From assembly GCF_029894125.1 (NCBI RefSeq), contig NZ_JARXYZ010000023.1, forward strand, positions 62,001 through 126,000: a stretch of 64,000 nucleotides of DNA, given 5' to 3'. The notes under the pieces are model-generated. The model was given only the letters and a program-made list of their open reading frames with translations. It was not told where the DNA came from and ran no database searches. The DNA is from Kitasatospora sp. MAA19. Lineage in GTDB: Bacteria > Actinomycetota > Actinomycetes > Streptomycetales > Streptomycetaceae. Positions 25,280 through 34,800 of this stretch are shown one piece after another. Positions within the stretch are counted from its first letter, which is position 1; every line of letters starts with the position of its first letter. Position numbers and translations under genes: made by a program.

Positions 25280-26854
25280 ATGATCACGCTACGCCGAACC
25301 ACCATCGCCGCGGTCGCCGCCTGCGCGGCGCTGCTGGCACCCCTGGTCCCCGCCGCCGCCCAGGCCGCACCGGTGCCCGTCGCCCAGGCCTTCCGCGGCG
25401 GCGCCGAGCAGCGGGTCGCCGCCTACCTGGACGGCATCCGCGACAACCCCGACGAGCTGCGCCGCTTCCTCCACGACCTGCCCAAGGGCGGCGACCTGCA
25501 CAACCACCTGTCCGGTGCGGTCTCCACCGAACTGCTGATCCGACTCGCCGCCGAGGACGGCCTCTGTATCGACACCGCGACCCTCACCGCGCAGGTCGCG
25601 CCCTGCTCGGCCACCGCCCGCCCGGCCGCCGACGCCGTGTCCGACCCCGACTTCCGGCAGCAGGTGATCCGCGCCTGGTCGATGCAGGACTTCGTGCCCG
25701 GCGCCGAGTCGGGCCACGACCACTTCTTCGCCACCTTCGGCAAGTTCGGCGAGGCCAGCTGGCGCCACCCGGGCCGGATGCTGGCCGAGGTCACCGACAC
25801 CATGGCCGAGCAGCACCAGAGCTACCTGGAGACGATGCTCACCCCGGCCTCGGCCGGCGCCGCCGCGCTCGCCGCCAAGGTCGGCTTCGACCCCGACTTC
25901 GCCAAGCTGCGCGACAAGCTGCTCGCCGACGGCGGCATCGACCAACTCGTCACCCAGGCCGGCTCGGACGCCGACCAGATGCTCGCCGAGTACCGTGCCT
26001 CCGCCGACTGCGACGGGGACCGCCCGGCGCCCGGCTGCGCCGTCACCGTCCGGATCATCTCCCAGGCCTCCCGCGCCTCCACTCCCGCCCGGGTGTTCAC
26101 CCAACTGCTGCTCGGCATGGAACTCGCCAGCCGGGACGACCGGTTCGTCGCCGTCAACCTCGTCCAGCCCGAGGACTACCCGGCCTCGCTGGAGAACTAC
26201 GACCTCCAGATGCGGATGCTGGACTTCCTGCACCCGCTCTACCCCAAGGCCCACATCACCCTGCACGCGGGCGAGTTGGTGCCCGGACTGGTCAAGCCCG
26301 AGGACCTGCGCTTCCACATCCGCGAGGCCGTGGTGACCGGCCACGCCGAGCGGATCGGCCACGGCGTCGACGTCGTCCACGAGGACGACTCCGCCGGGTT
26401 GCTGGACACCCTGGCCGAGCGGCACGTCCTGATCGAGGTGCCGCTGACCAGCAACGAGCAGATCCTCCAGGTCGCCGGGCCGGACCACCCCTTCCCGCTC
26501 TACCGCCGCCACGGCGTCCCGACCGCCCTGGCCACCGACGACCCGGGCGTCTCGCGCGGCGACATCACCGAGGAGTACCAGAAGGCCGCCACCCGCTACC
26601 GGTTGGGCTACCGCGACCTGAAGGACCTGGCCCGGACGTCGCTGGAATACGCCTTCCTGCCCGGCCGCAGCCTCTGGCAGGACCGCGACCACTTCCGCCC
26701 CGCCCCCGAGTGCGCGGCCGACACCCTCGGCAGTGCCCACCCCAGCGCGGGCTGCGAGGCGCTCCTGGCGGCCAGCCCCAAAGCGGAGCAGGAGTGGCAG
26801 CAGGAGTGCGGCTTCGGTGAGTTCGAGGCGGCGGTGCTGCGCCGCAGCGCCTGA
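25280..26854 (+). CDS. Secreted adenosine deaminase
   Basis: A 524-residue protein from ATG (MITLRRTTIAAVAACAALL); an upstream in-frame start gives no better ribosome site. A signal peptide (hydrophobic core AVAACAALLAPLVP, cleavage after AQA) marks it as exported. The amidohydrolase motifs are present: GGDLHNHLSGAV (zinc histidines), ITLHAGE (catalytic Glu), ERIGHGVD and ALATDDPGV (metal Asp). The long N-terminal region and secretion match ADGF-type adenosine deaminases, which convert extracellular adenosine to inosine. It may scavenge purines or alter adenosine signalling to other organisms. It is a single-gene unit with a hairpin after it. Confidence 0.92.
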   Translation: MITLRRTTIAAVAACAALLAPLVPAAAQAAPVPVAQAFRGGAEQRVAAYLDGIRDNPDELRRFLHDLPKGGDLHNHLSGAVSTELLIRLAAEDGLCIDTATLTAQVAPCSATARPAADAVSDPDFRQQVIRAWSMQDFVPGAESGHDHFFATFGKFGEASWRHPGRMLAEVTDTMAEQHQSYLETMLTPASAGAAALAAKVGFDPDFAKLRDKLLADGGIDQLVTQAGSDADQMLAEYRASADCDGDRPAPGCAVTVRIISQASRASTPARVFTQLLLGMELASRDDRFVAVNLVQPEDYPASLENYDLQMRMLDFLHPLYPKAHITLHAGELVPGLVKPEDLRFHIREAVVTGHAERIGHGVDVVHEDDSAGLLDTLAERHVLIEVPLTSNEQILQVAGPDHPFPLYRRHGVPTALATDDPGVSRGDITEEYQKAATRYRLGYRDLKDLARTSLEYAFLPGRSLWQDRDHFRPAPECAADTLGSAHPSAGCEALLAASPKAEQEWQQECGFGEFEAAVLRRSA

Positions 26855-26862
26855 GGGTGACG

Positions 26863-26911
26863 GCGCCGCCGCCTTCCGGAGGGTTCGACCGGCCTCGGAC
26901 GGCGGCGGCGC
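26863..26911. terminator. Bidirectional hairpin between convergent genes
   Basis: GCGCCGCCGCC and GGCGGCGGCGC pair perfectly around a 27-nt spacer, between the convergent deaminase and esterase genes. It probably ends both transcripts. Confidence 0.65.
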
Positions 26912-26927
26912 GGCTCCCGGTCCGGCT

Positions 26928-28433
26928 TCAGTGGAGGTCGAAGGCGGCGGGGTGGTGTCCGGCCCAGATCCGGCGGGCGTCCTGCTCGGGGTAGCGGATC
27001 GTCCGGGGGTGGGCGTCCAGGACGCGGGTGAGTTGCCCTTCGGTCTGGAAGGCGGGCCAGCCGGGGTCACCGGTGGTGGCGAAGGCGACCCAGGCCCGGT
27101 GGAGCTCGGCGGACACCGCGCGGGCCTCCGGGGAGGGGGTGTCGCCGAGCAGTTGACGGCCGATCGGGCTGTCCAGGGTGCCGAAGGCCAGCGGGACGTC
27201 GAGGCTGTGGCAGGCGCCCAGGGCCCCGCCGAGTGCGGGGGAGGGCAGGGCCAGCTCGAACAGGTACGAGGTGCCGCCGGCGGCGGTGTTGGCCTCGGCG
27301 AGCTGGAGCGAGGGCATCCGGAACAGCGCGTCGGAGCGGACGGCCTCCAGCAGTTCGTCCGGGGAGGCCTGCGGGTACGCGGCGAGGTAGGCGTCGGGGC
27401 CGTCCGGTTGCGGGGCGAAGAGGTCGAGCGCGGTGGCGGCGTCCTGTTCGGTGAAGGTGCCCAGCAGGCCGGTCATGACGGTGAACAGCCGGAACTCGTC
27501 CCGGGTGTGACCGACGAGCAGGTCGATGCCGGCGGCCCGGCCGGAGGCCAGGGCGGGCCAGGGCGCCTCGGGCAGGACCTCGCCGTCGACGACCGGGCAG
27601 ACCGCGGCGCCGGACTGGGCGAAGGCCCCCCAGCGCCCGCCGTGTCCGGGCAGGTCGGCGCTGAGTGCGGTGAGCGTTTCGGCGAGGTGCCAGGGGGCGA
27701 CGGTCGACAGGGCGGCGGCCGTGGGCGCGGTGCCGAGCCGGCCTGCCAGCGCGGCGGTGACCTCGGCGGCCAGCGCGGGGGTGCAGTGGCTGCCCGGCAC
27801 CGAGTGGGTGACGGCACGTCGGAACAGGCCGCGCACCGGCTCCATGGTGAGCAGGGCGGCGATCGACCCGGCTCCGGCGGACTGGCCGGCCACCGTGACC
27901 TGGTCGGGGTCGCCGCCGAACGCGGCGATGTTGCGCCGGATCCAGTGCAGCGCGGCGATCTGGTCGAGCAGCGCGCGGTTGGCCGGGACGCCGTCGAGGA
28001 GGGCGAAACCCTCGACGCCGGCCCGGTAGTTGAGGCTGACCACGACGAGCCCGGCGGAGGCCAGGGCCGTCGCGTCGTACATGGGGTCGTCCGAGGCCGC
28101 CGCGATGTAGCCGCCGCCGGGGATCCAGACCAGGACGGGCAGCCCCGCCGAGCCCGGGTCGGGGGTGTGGACGTTGAGCGTCAGCCAGTCGGTGCCCTCG
28201 GTGGGGGCGGCGGCCACCGGGCCGGACTGCGGCGGTGTCGGGCCGAACTCCGCCGCCTCGCGGACGCCGTGCCAGGGCTCGACCGGCGCGGGGGCGGCGA
28301 AGCGAAGCGCGCCCACCGGGGGCCGGGCGTACGGGATGCCGCGGAAGACGGCGTGTCCGCCGTGGCGGCGGCCGCGCAACAGGCCCTCGGCGGCGCGTAC
28401 GGTCGGGTATTCGGGCAGGTCGTGCTCAGGCAT
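26928..28433 (-). CDS. Type B carboxylesterase/lipase
   Basis: A 501-residue alpha/beta-hydrolase from ATG. It shows the type B order: FRGIPYARPPVG, the oxyanion strand VLVWIPGGGYI, the nucleophile elbow VTVAGQSAGAGSI (Ser about 188), the acid region LLVGHTRDEF and the histidine in CHSLDVPLAF. No signal peptide is seen, so it acts in the cytoplasm. It is divergent from a TetR regulator with repeated promoter-region motifs between. A role in detoxifying ester drugs or processing a secondary metabolite is plausible; the substrate is unknown. Confidence 0.93.
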   Translation of the reverse strand: MPEHDLPEYPTVRAAEGLLRGRRHGGHAVFRGIPYARPPVGALRFAAPAPVEPWHGVREAAEFGPTPPQSGPVAAAPTEGTDWLTLNVHTPDPGSAGLPVLVWIPGGGYIAAASDDPMYDATALASAGLVVVSLNYRAGVEGFALLDGVPANRALLDQIAALHWIRRNIAAFGGDPDQVTVAGQSAGAGSIAALLTMEPVRGLFRRAVTHSVPGSHCTPALAAEVTAALAGRLGTAPTAAALSTVAPWHLAETLTALSADLPGHGGRWGAFAQSGAAVCPVVDGEVLPEAPWPALASGRAAGIDLLVGHTRDEFRLFTVMTGLLGTFTEQDAATALDLFAPQPDGPDAYLAAYPQASPDELLEAVRSDALFRMPSLQLAEANTAAGGTSYLFELALPSPALGGALGACHSLDVPLAFGTLDSPIGRQLLGDTPSPEARAVSAELHRAWVAFATTGDPGWPAFQTEGQLTRVLDAHPRTIRYPEQDARRIWAGHHPAAFDLH

Positions 28434-28469
28434 GGTGCTCCTCGGTCCGACTGCCCCCAGGGTTATCGG

Positions 28470-28493
28470 TCAGCTGTATTATGTCAACTGTAT
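28470..28493. promoter_or_regulatory. Direct-repeat operator and promoter of esterase/TetR pair
   Basis: TCAGCTGTAT and TCAACTGTAT form a direct repeat with a 14-bp period in the short gap between the divergent genes. On the minus strand the second copy gives TTGACA, which with TAACCC 16 bp on could be the esterase promoter. The TetR regulator may bind here. Confidence 0.5.
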
Positions 28494-28519
28494 GGAAAAG
28501 ATTCGGGGAGTGGCCGACG

Positions 28520-29119
28520 ATGCCGAAGCAGGTGGACCACCAGGAGCGCCGCGAGACGATCGCCCGTGCGCTGTGGCGGGTGGTGGAGCGGCGCGGCGCC
28601 ACGCACCTGACCATGCGTGAGGTCGCCCAGGAGGCGGGCATCTCGCTCGGTCAGCTCCAGCACTACTTCACCTCACGGGCGGCCATGCTCGCCTTCGCGA
28701 TGGACCTCGCCGGCGAGCAGACGGCCCGGCGGGTCGGCCGGGGCCTGGCGGAGCTCGGCGAGCGGCCGCACCCGCGTGACGTGCTGCGGGTGACGCTGGT
28801 CGAGATGCTGCCGCTGCACGCCGACGCGCGGGCGACCAGCCGGATGGGCGCCGCCTACGTCCTGGAGGCGCTGCACGACGAGGACGTCCTCGCGCGGGCG
28901 CGGGGCGGCCTGCTGCAGGGGCGGGCGATGGTCGAGCAGGTGGTCCGGCAGGCGATCGCCGACGGGCTGATCGCCCCCGACCGCGACGCGGTCGTGGAGA
29001 CCGACCTGCTGCTCGCGCTCACCGGGTTCACCACCCTGCTCGAACTGCGCGTGATCGAGCCGGTGGCCGTGCTGGCGGCCGTCGACCGGCACCTGGACGG
29101 CCTGTTCGCCCGTTTCTGA
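28520..29119 (+). CDS. TetR-family transcriptional regulator
   Basis: A 199-residue protein from ATG (MPKQVDHQERRETIARALWR) with GGGGAG upstream. The HTH is ATHLTMREVAQEAGISLGQL followed by QHYFTSRAAMLAFAMD, a close match to the TetR recognition helix pattern. The C-terminal domain (LLALTGFTTLLELRVIEP) resembles BetI/AcrR-like subgroups with a C-terminal TetR_C_6-type fold. It faces the carboxylesterase gene with a 14-bp-period direct repeat between, so it most likely represses that gene. The ligand is unknown. Confidence 0.9.
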   Translation: MPKQVDHQERRETIARALWRVVERRGATHLTMREVAQEAGISLGQLQHYFTSRAAMLAFAMDLAGEQTARRVGRGLAELGERPHPRDVLRVTLVEMLPLHADARATSRMGAAYVLEALHDEDVLARARGGLLQGRAMVEQVVRQAIADGLIAPDRDAVVETDLLLALTGFTTLLELRVIEPVAVLAAVDRHLDGLFARF

Positions 29120-29435
29120 CCGACCGCCCGGTCGGCGATCCGGCCTCCCCGTCGTGTGGTTGACGAGGTGTCAAGCATGGGCGAAAGGGCAGGTTTCACT
29201 GTACGAACGGGACGTGCCGCCTGCCCGTTCGGGCGAAAGTCCGGCCCTGGCGGGCCCGATGGGGCCCGCCAGGCTTCCGGGCGAGTGTCACTCGCGTCAC
29301 TCTCTGTCCCATCGAGGTCGGGTTGGTGTTAGAAACGAGTTCTAAACCCGCCGGTAGGCTTCTGAAAGCGGCCGATGAGACCACCTCTATTGGCAGGTGC
29401 ATGGTGTGAACGAGACGTGGGGGAGACGTGCGGCT
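29120..29435. other. Gene-free convergent region with terminator
   Basis: This 316-bp gap separates the TetR gene from the 3' end of the first CIS-locus gene. It contains a strong hairpin (listed separately) and, further on, TTAGAA-ACGAG-TTCTAA at 29329-29345, a short inverted repeat in an AT-richer patch. I see no gene or structured RNA that I recognise. Confidence 0.5.
29246..29273. terminator. 12-bp-stem hairpin
   Basis: CCTGGCGGGCCC and GGGCCCGCCAGG pair perfectly around a GATG loop, between two convergent genes. It should stop transcription from both sides and insulates the CIS locus from its left neighbours. Confidence 0.85.
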
Positions 29436-30788
29436 TCAGCGCTTGATATCGCTCAACTGCCCACTGACGTTCAGCAATTCGTGGCACTGGGAGGACTGCT
29501 TCCCCGAGGCGGGCGTGCCCGGCTGCTGGCAGATCACGCTCGCCGTCACGGTCTGGTCCTCGGGGACCTCGATGGGAGTCACCCAGTGGTAGTCCTGGTT
29601 CCGGAAGGTTTCCAAGGCGATCGTCGTGATCGTCTGCTCACCGAACTTGATGGTCAACAGCCCCTGGTCGCCCTGGAAGTTGGCGGCCACGATGTCGGTG
29701 ATCCGGAAGACCTTGCCGTGCTCCACCTTGTAGGCGCCCACCGCGGAGCCGCCGCTGTTGGTGGTCACGTCGACCGTGGTGGAGAACTGCTGCTCCGTCC
29801 CCGGGACCGCCCGACCGGAGCCGCCGCCCGAACCGCCGCCGGAGCCGCCGCCCGTCGTACCGCCCTGCTGGCCCTGACCGCTCGGAGTCGCCCCGGCAGC
29901 CGGAGCCGACGGGGTCGGGACGGGGACGGGCGCCGGGGTGAACGAGGCGGCCTTCTGCTCGACGGCCTGGTTCGCGGCCTGCTTCGCCGAGCTGCGCACC
30001 GCCGGCCGGACCAGCGTGAGCCAGGCCAGGATCAGCGCGATCAGCGCCGCGAGCAGCGCGAGCAGCCACGTGGGCAGCAGCGCGTGCTGGACGAACTCGC
30101 CGTCCAGCACGTTCCGGCGGTCGGCCGGCTGTGCGCCGGCCGGCTGCGGGCCGCTCGGCTGCGGGCCGTCCGGCTCGGCGGCGTCGCCCTCATGGTCGAC
30201 GGTGACCTCGAAGGGCCAGGTGGCCGGCTTGCCGAACCAGATCAACTTGCGCGCGCGGACCTTCAGTCGGGTCTCGGCGGACTCGCCCGGTTCGAGGCGC
30301 AGCTTCTCCGGGGCGAATCCGAAGCGCAGTTCCTCGCCGGGCTGGGCCGGGGAGAAGGTCACGACGGTGGCCGTGTTCCCCAGGTTGCGCACCGACGTCC
30401 GGTAGCGGGCGCGCAGCCAGCCCCGACGGCGCCGGGGGGCGAGCGCGGTGCGCAGCTCCCGGAACGGCGTCACCGTGACGGTGGTCTCGGGCACGGTCAC
30501 CAGCTCGGGGCGCTCGGCGGGCAACACCCGGATGCCGAGCGGGAACTCACCGGCCCGCACCTCGTGGGAACGGGGCGGCGCCAGCCGTATCGTCACCGTC
30601 TCGGACGTCCCCGGATAGAGCGAGAGACGGGCCGGCTCGACCGTCGTCCACGGGGCGCACTCCCCGACCACTTCCAGCGAGTACGCCTCAACGATGTCGG
30701 TCTCATTGCGAACCGTCAAGGTCATCGAGGCTGCGTCGCCGGGCGACACCGTCAGCGCGGGAAGGCCGAGTTCGGGAGATGCGGTCAT
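29436..30788 (-). CDS. CIS-locus membrane protein with Ig-like N-terminal domains
   Basis: A 450-residue protein from ATG (MTASPELGLPALTVSPGD). Residues 1 to about 210 contain two Ig-like or COG1470-like beta domains (TLTVRNETDIVEAYSLEVVG; later SVRNLGNTATVVTFSP). One membrane helix, LLALLAALIALILAWLTLV, lies near residues 240-260. A Pro/Gly-rich linker (GGGSGGGSGGGSGR) leads to a C-terminal beta-rich domain of about 120 residues with two cysteines. With no signal peptide, the N-terminus should be inside and the C-terminus outside. It is divergent from the LuxR regulator at the head of the CIS cluster, so it is probably an accessory factor. In related strains this type of protein is labelled only 'hydrolytic protein'. 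Confidence 0.85.
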   Translation of the reverse strand: MTASPELGLPALTVSPGDAASMTLTVRNETDIVEAYSLEVVGECAPWTTVEPARLSLYPGTSETVTIRLAPPRSHEVRAGEFPLGIRVLPAERPELVTVPETTVTVTPFRELRTALAPRRRRGWLRARYRTSVRNLGNTATVVTFSPAQPGEELRFGFAPEKLRLEPGESAETRLKVRARKLIWFGKPATWPFEVTVDHEGDAAEPDGPQPSGPQPAGAQPADRRNVLDGEFVQHALLPTWLLALLAALIALILAWLTLVRPAVRSSAKQAANQAVEQKAASFTPAPVPVPTPSAPAAGATPSGQGQQGGTTGGGSGGGSGGGSGRAVPGTEQQFSTTVDVTTNSGGSAVGAYKVEHGKVFRITDIVAANFQGDQGLLTIKFGEQTITTIALETFRNQDYHWVTPIEVPEDQTVTASVICQQPGTPASGKQSSQCHELLNVSGQLSDIKR

Positions 30789-30831
30789 GCCGTGACGGTA
30801 GGGCCGGAGGACACCCCGAGGAGAGAGCCCC

Positions 30832-30863
30832 GCGGGCAAGCCGCGGGCACACGCCTTGCCCGC
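30832..30863. promoter_or_regulatory. Inverted repeat in the CIS divergent promoter region
   Basis: GCGGGCAAG and CTTGCCCGC face each other across a 14-bp spacer, between the membrane-protein gene and the LuxR-type regulator. Arm centres are 23 bp apart. It could be the binding site of the LuxR protein, or a hairpin in the leader of the regulator gene. Confidence 0.45.
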
Positions 30864-31007
30864 AGGAACAACCGGGCCCTGCCCGGTGCCACAGCCCCGC
30901 TCCCCGCCGGCGCCCCCCGCCAACGCCCGCGGCCGGCTCCACGACACGGCGCCCGGCTGCCCTCACCACGCGTCCAGTGACGCCCACGAAGCAGAACGGA
31001 ACAGTTG

Positions 31008-31733
31008 ATGACGATGATCGAGACCACCACCCACGAGGCCGCCGGGGCGACCAGGTCCGTCCAGGCCCGACCGCGTGGATCGGCCGAGCCCGCCGCGGTG
31101 CGCGTCAAGCCGGGCCGGGTCGCGGTGGCGGTGTACGCGGAGGACATCATCCTCCACACGGGCGTCGTCCAGCAGCTGAGGCAGCGGCCGGAGGTGGAGC
31201 TGCTGGCCGAGGGCGACGTCGCGCGGGCACAGGTGTCCCTGATGGTGGTCGACGGGCTGAACGACGCCGTGACCGACCGGCTGCGCCGACTCCGCCTCAA
31301 CACGCAGAGCCGGACCGGGCTGGTGGTGGGCCACTTCGAGGCCGGCGGGCTGCAGACCATCATCGAGTGCGGCGTCGGCGCCGTGCTGCGCCGCTCGGAC
31401 GCCGACCAGGACCGGCTCGTCCACCTCATCACCGCCCTGGCCAACGGTGAGGGCGTCATGCCCGGGGACCTCCTCGGCAAGCTGCTCGACCGGGTCGGGA
31501 GCCTCCAGCGCACCATGCTCGACCCGCGCGGCCTGACCCTGTCGACCCTGACCGCCCGGGAGGCGGAGATGCTCCGGCTGGTCGCCGACGGCCTCGACAC
31601 CAGCGAGATAGCGGCCCAGACCTCGTACTCCGAACGCACCGTCAAGAACGTGCTGCACGAGATCACCACGCGGCTGGGACTGCGCAACCGCGCCCACGCC
31701 GTCGGGTACGCGATGCGCCACGGCCTGATCTGA
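31008..31733 (+). CDS. LuxR/NarL-type response regulator of the CIS locus
   Basis: A 241-residue protein from ATG; a TTG one codon earlier is less likely. Residues 35-160 form a receiver-like domain (VAVAVYAEDIILHTGVVQQL, SLMVVDGLND as the third strand with its Asp, then GVGAVLRRSDADQDRLV), but the usual lysine after strand five is replaced by arginine, so it may not respond to phosphorylation. The C-terminal HTH is typical LuxR: LSTLTAREAEMLRLVADGLD, SEIAAQTSYSERTVKNVLHE, ITTRLGLRNRAHAVGYAMRH. No kinase gene is adjacent. Position and direction make it the likely activator or gatekeeper of the CIS operon, as for the LuxR genes at Streptomyces CIS loci. Confidence 0.88.
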   Translation: MTMIETTTHEAAGATRSVQARPRGSAEPAAVRVKPGRVAVAVYAEDIILHTGVVQQLRQRPEVELLAEGDVARAQVSLMVVDGLNDAVTDRLRRLRLNTQSRTGLVVGHFEAGGLQTIIECGVGAVLRRSDADQDRLVHLITALANGEGVMPGDLLGKLLDRVGSLQRTMLDPRGLTLSTLTAREAEMLRLVADGLDTSEIAAQTSYSERTVKNVLHEITTRLGLRNRAHAVGYAMRHGLI

Positions 31734-31874
31734 GGCCGGGCCGGATCGTCGCCGCCGGATTGCCCTCAGGGGCACCGGTCGCTACCCCCGGCTCGGGTGC
31801 CCGGGGCCTGTCCCCGCGTTCCCGGGCCGGGGAGACTGCCGGATGTACCGCCTTCTCGGTCTGTGAGGTTGAGC

Positions 31875-34800
31875 GTGATCGGCGCCACCGGCACCCCCCG
31901 CCCCGTCCGGCGCTCGGCGCGAGCCGCCGCCGCGCTGCTGCTGTCCCTGGCCGTGGCCGTGGTGACGCTGGGCACCGCGAACTCCGACGGGAAGGGAAGA
32001 GGGCCCGCCCCGGTGGCCGCCGGGGCCGCGGCGGAGAGCGGGCGGATCGTCTATGCGGGTACGGGCCACCGCAGCCTGGCGCGGGTCACCGGCACGGCGT
32101 CCAGCACGCCGCTGTTCGGGCCGGGGCCCGTCCACTTCGACACCGAACCCTCGGCCCGCGGTGAGCAGTTGGTGTTCACCAGCCTGCGGGACGAGACGCT
32201 GCCCCAGGTCTACCTGCGCGAGCAGTCCGGCGCGGTGCGCCGGCTCACCACGGGCATGGACACCGCGGAGCCGACGCTGACCCCGGACGGCCGCGCCGTC
32301 GTGTTCGACGCGGTGGAGCCCGGCGGACGCGACGGGCAGACCCAGCGCGACCTCTGGGTGGTCAACACCGACGGCACCGGGCTGCGCAGACTGACCGACA
32401 CCGCGGACTCCGAGGCGCACCCGACGGTCTCACCCGACGGCAAGTGGGTCGCGTACACCTGCAACGTCGACCGGGAGCACACCCAGATCTACGTCATGCC
32501 CCTGGCCGGCGGTGCGGCGCAGCGGATCACCGCGGTCACCGCCGGCAACGCCATCGAACCGGCGTGGAACCCGGTGGACGCGCCCGACCTCCGTGACCAG
32601 ATCGTCTACACCTGGGACCAGGGCGGCCAGACCGGACCGCAGCTGCGGGTCATGACGCCCACCGGCGCCAACGACCGGGCGTTCTTCCCCGGCGTCGGCG
32701 CCGACTGGCGGACCAGGTCCGCCGGCTGGCTGCCCGACGGCAGCGGGGTGCTCTTCCTCAGCCCCAACCGGCTCAACGGCAACCCGACGGCGCACGAGAG
32801 CGTGTACCGCGCCAAGACCTGCTTCTGCGGCGGGGCCGAACTGGTGCTGAGCGAGGAGCGCGCCGTCCGCACCCCGGTCTGGCTCGGCCCGCAGAACGGC
32901 GGCGGGCCCGTCGTGGACCGCAACAGCGCCGAGACGCCCGACGTGGCCGACCTGTCGGACATCCGCCCCGACGGAGTGGACCCGCGCGACCTGGGCGTCA
33001 GCGTGCTCCGGGAGGACCCGGCCGCCGACACCAACACCGACCCCGCGACCGACCCGCTGTTCAACCCCCGCCCCGGCTACGACCCGTGGTTCGAACGGCA
33101 GACCTACACGCCGGACGGCCGGGGGATCGTGGTGACCCGCTTCGAGGACTCGCCCGCCGGCCGGATCGAACGGATCTGGCAGACCGGCGTCGACGGCTCC
33201 AACCCGCGCCCGATGAACCTCGCCGGGCGCGGGCCGAAGGACTGGGACACCGACCCGGCGCTCTCGCCCGACGGCCGGCTGGTGGCCTTCACCAGGACCT
33301 CGCCCGGCGGCATCGGCGCGGCCTCCGGCCCCGGGCGGGTGCTGATCGCGAACGTGTCGACCGGCGCGATCGTCGGCACCGTCGAGCCGACCAGCGACCA
33401 GCCGGCCGCGTCGGTGGCCCAACCCTCCTGGTCCCCGGACGGCAAACTGATCGCCTACACCAAGACCGAGGTCATCAACGGCAGCGGCGCCAACAAGCAC
33501 GTGTGGACCGTGCCCGCCGACGCCCTCGACCGGCCGACCGACCTCAGCCGGACGGCCTGCCCGGGTGCCTGCGAGGTCATCGACGACAGCCCCGCGTTCT
33601 CGCCGGACGGCCGGCGCGTCGCCTTCAACCGCAAGACCGGCAACGGCGGGCCCAACGAGCGGAACGGCGTCCTCGTCGCCTCGGCGACCGGCGACGGCTG
33701 CACGGTGGCCCTGCCCGCCGGGCCCGGCCAGGACCGCAACGCCTGCCGCCGCCCGCTGCCGGACACCCCCGACGCCGGACCGTTCCAGCCCCGCGACGTC
33801 GCCTGGACGGCGGACGGCGCGCAGCTGGTGCTGACCTCGCGCCGGGCCCTGCCGGCGAACTCGCCCGAGGCGCTGTCGAGCCTCGACCTCGCGACCGGCC
33901 GGCTCACCTCCATCAACTCCCGGCTGCCGGGGCGGCAGAAGGAGCCGAGCGTCCAGCAGTCCGTCGACCTGGCGCTGAGCGCGCCGGCCAGCACGCCCCC
34001 GGTCCCGGCCGGCGGCAGCACCACCGTGGACATCACCGTCACCAACCGGGGCCCGGCGCCCTCGCCCGGCACCGTGTTCACGGCCTCGGTGCCGGCGGGC
34101 GCCCGGCTCGGCGGGCTGAAGGCCTCGGCCGGCACCTGCGACGCCGTGGCGCTGCGCTGCGAGCTCGGCACGCTGGCCCCGGGCGCGGTCGTCCGGGTGA
34201 CCGCCACCGTGGTCGCCACCCAGAGCGGGGACCAGCGGTTCGGCTGGTGGGTCACCGGAGCGGTGGTCGACCCGCGGCCCGAGGACAACGCGGGGCAGAC
34301 GGTCGTACCCGTCCAGGCCGCGTCGCCGTCCCCGTCACAGTCTCCGTCGGCCTCGCCGTCGCCCTCCCCGTCCGCGTCACCCTCTCCGTCGCCGTCCGCC
34401 CCGCCCGCCTCGTCACCGCCCGCCCCGCCGCCACCGGCGCCCGCCCCGGCCCCCGCACCGCCGGCGCCTCCCGCGCCCAAGGCCGGACCGGCCGTGACGG
34501 TCGGCGCCCAGCCGAATCCCGGCTACGTCGGCGGCCGGGTGACCGTCACCTACGCCGTGCGCAACGACGGCCAGGCCCTCGCCACCGGACTGCGGCTGTC
34601 GCTCGGCCTGCCCGCCGGGGTCCCGACCGGACCGCTGCCACCCGGCTGCACCGGCGGCGTCTGTGACGTGGCCGACCTGCTCCCGGGCGCCAGCGCCGTC
34701 GTCCAGGTGGTGCTGGCACCCGAGGCCACCCTGGACACCACCATCACCTCCGTCCTGACCACCACCGGCACCGATGCCAACCCGGGCGACCACGTCGCGC

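Noticed and set aside
31797..31874. Upstream start for the beta-propeller gene
   Set aside because: No ribosome site, and it would place 26 proline-rich residues before the signal peptide; the GTG at 31875 has GAGG at the right distance.
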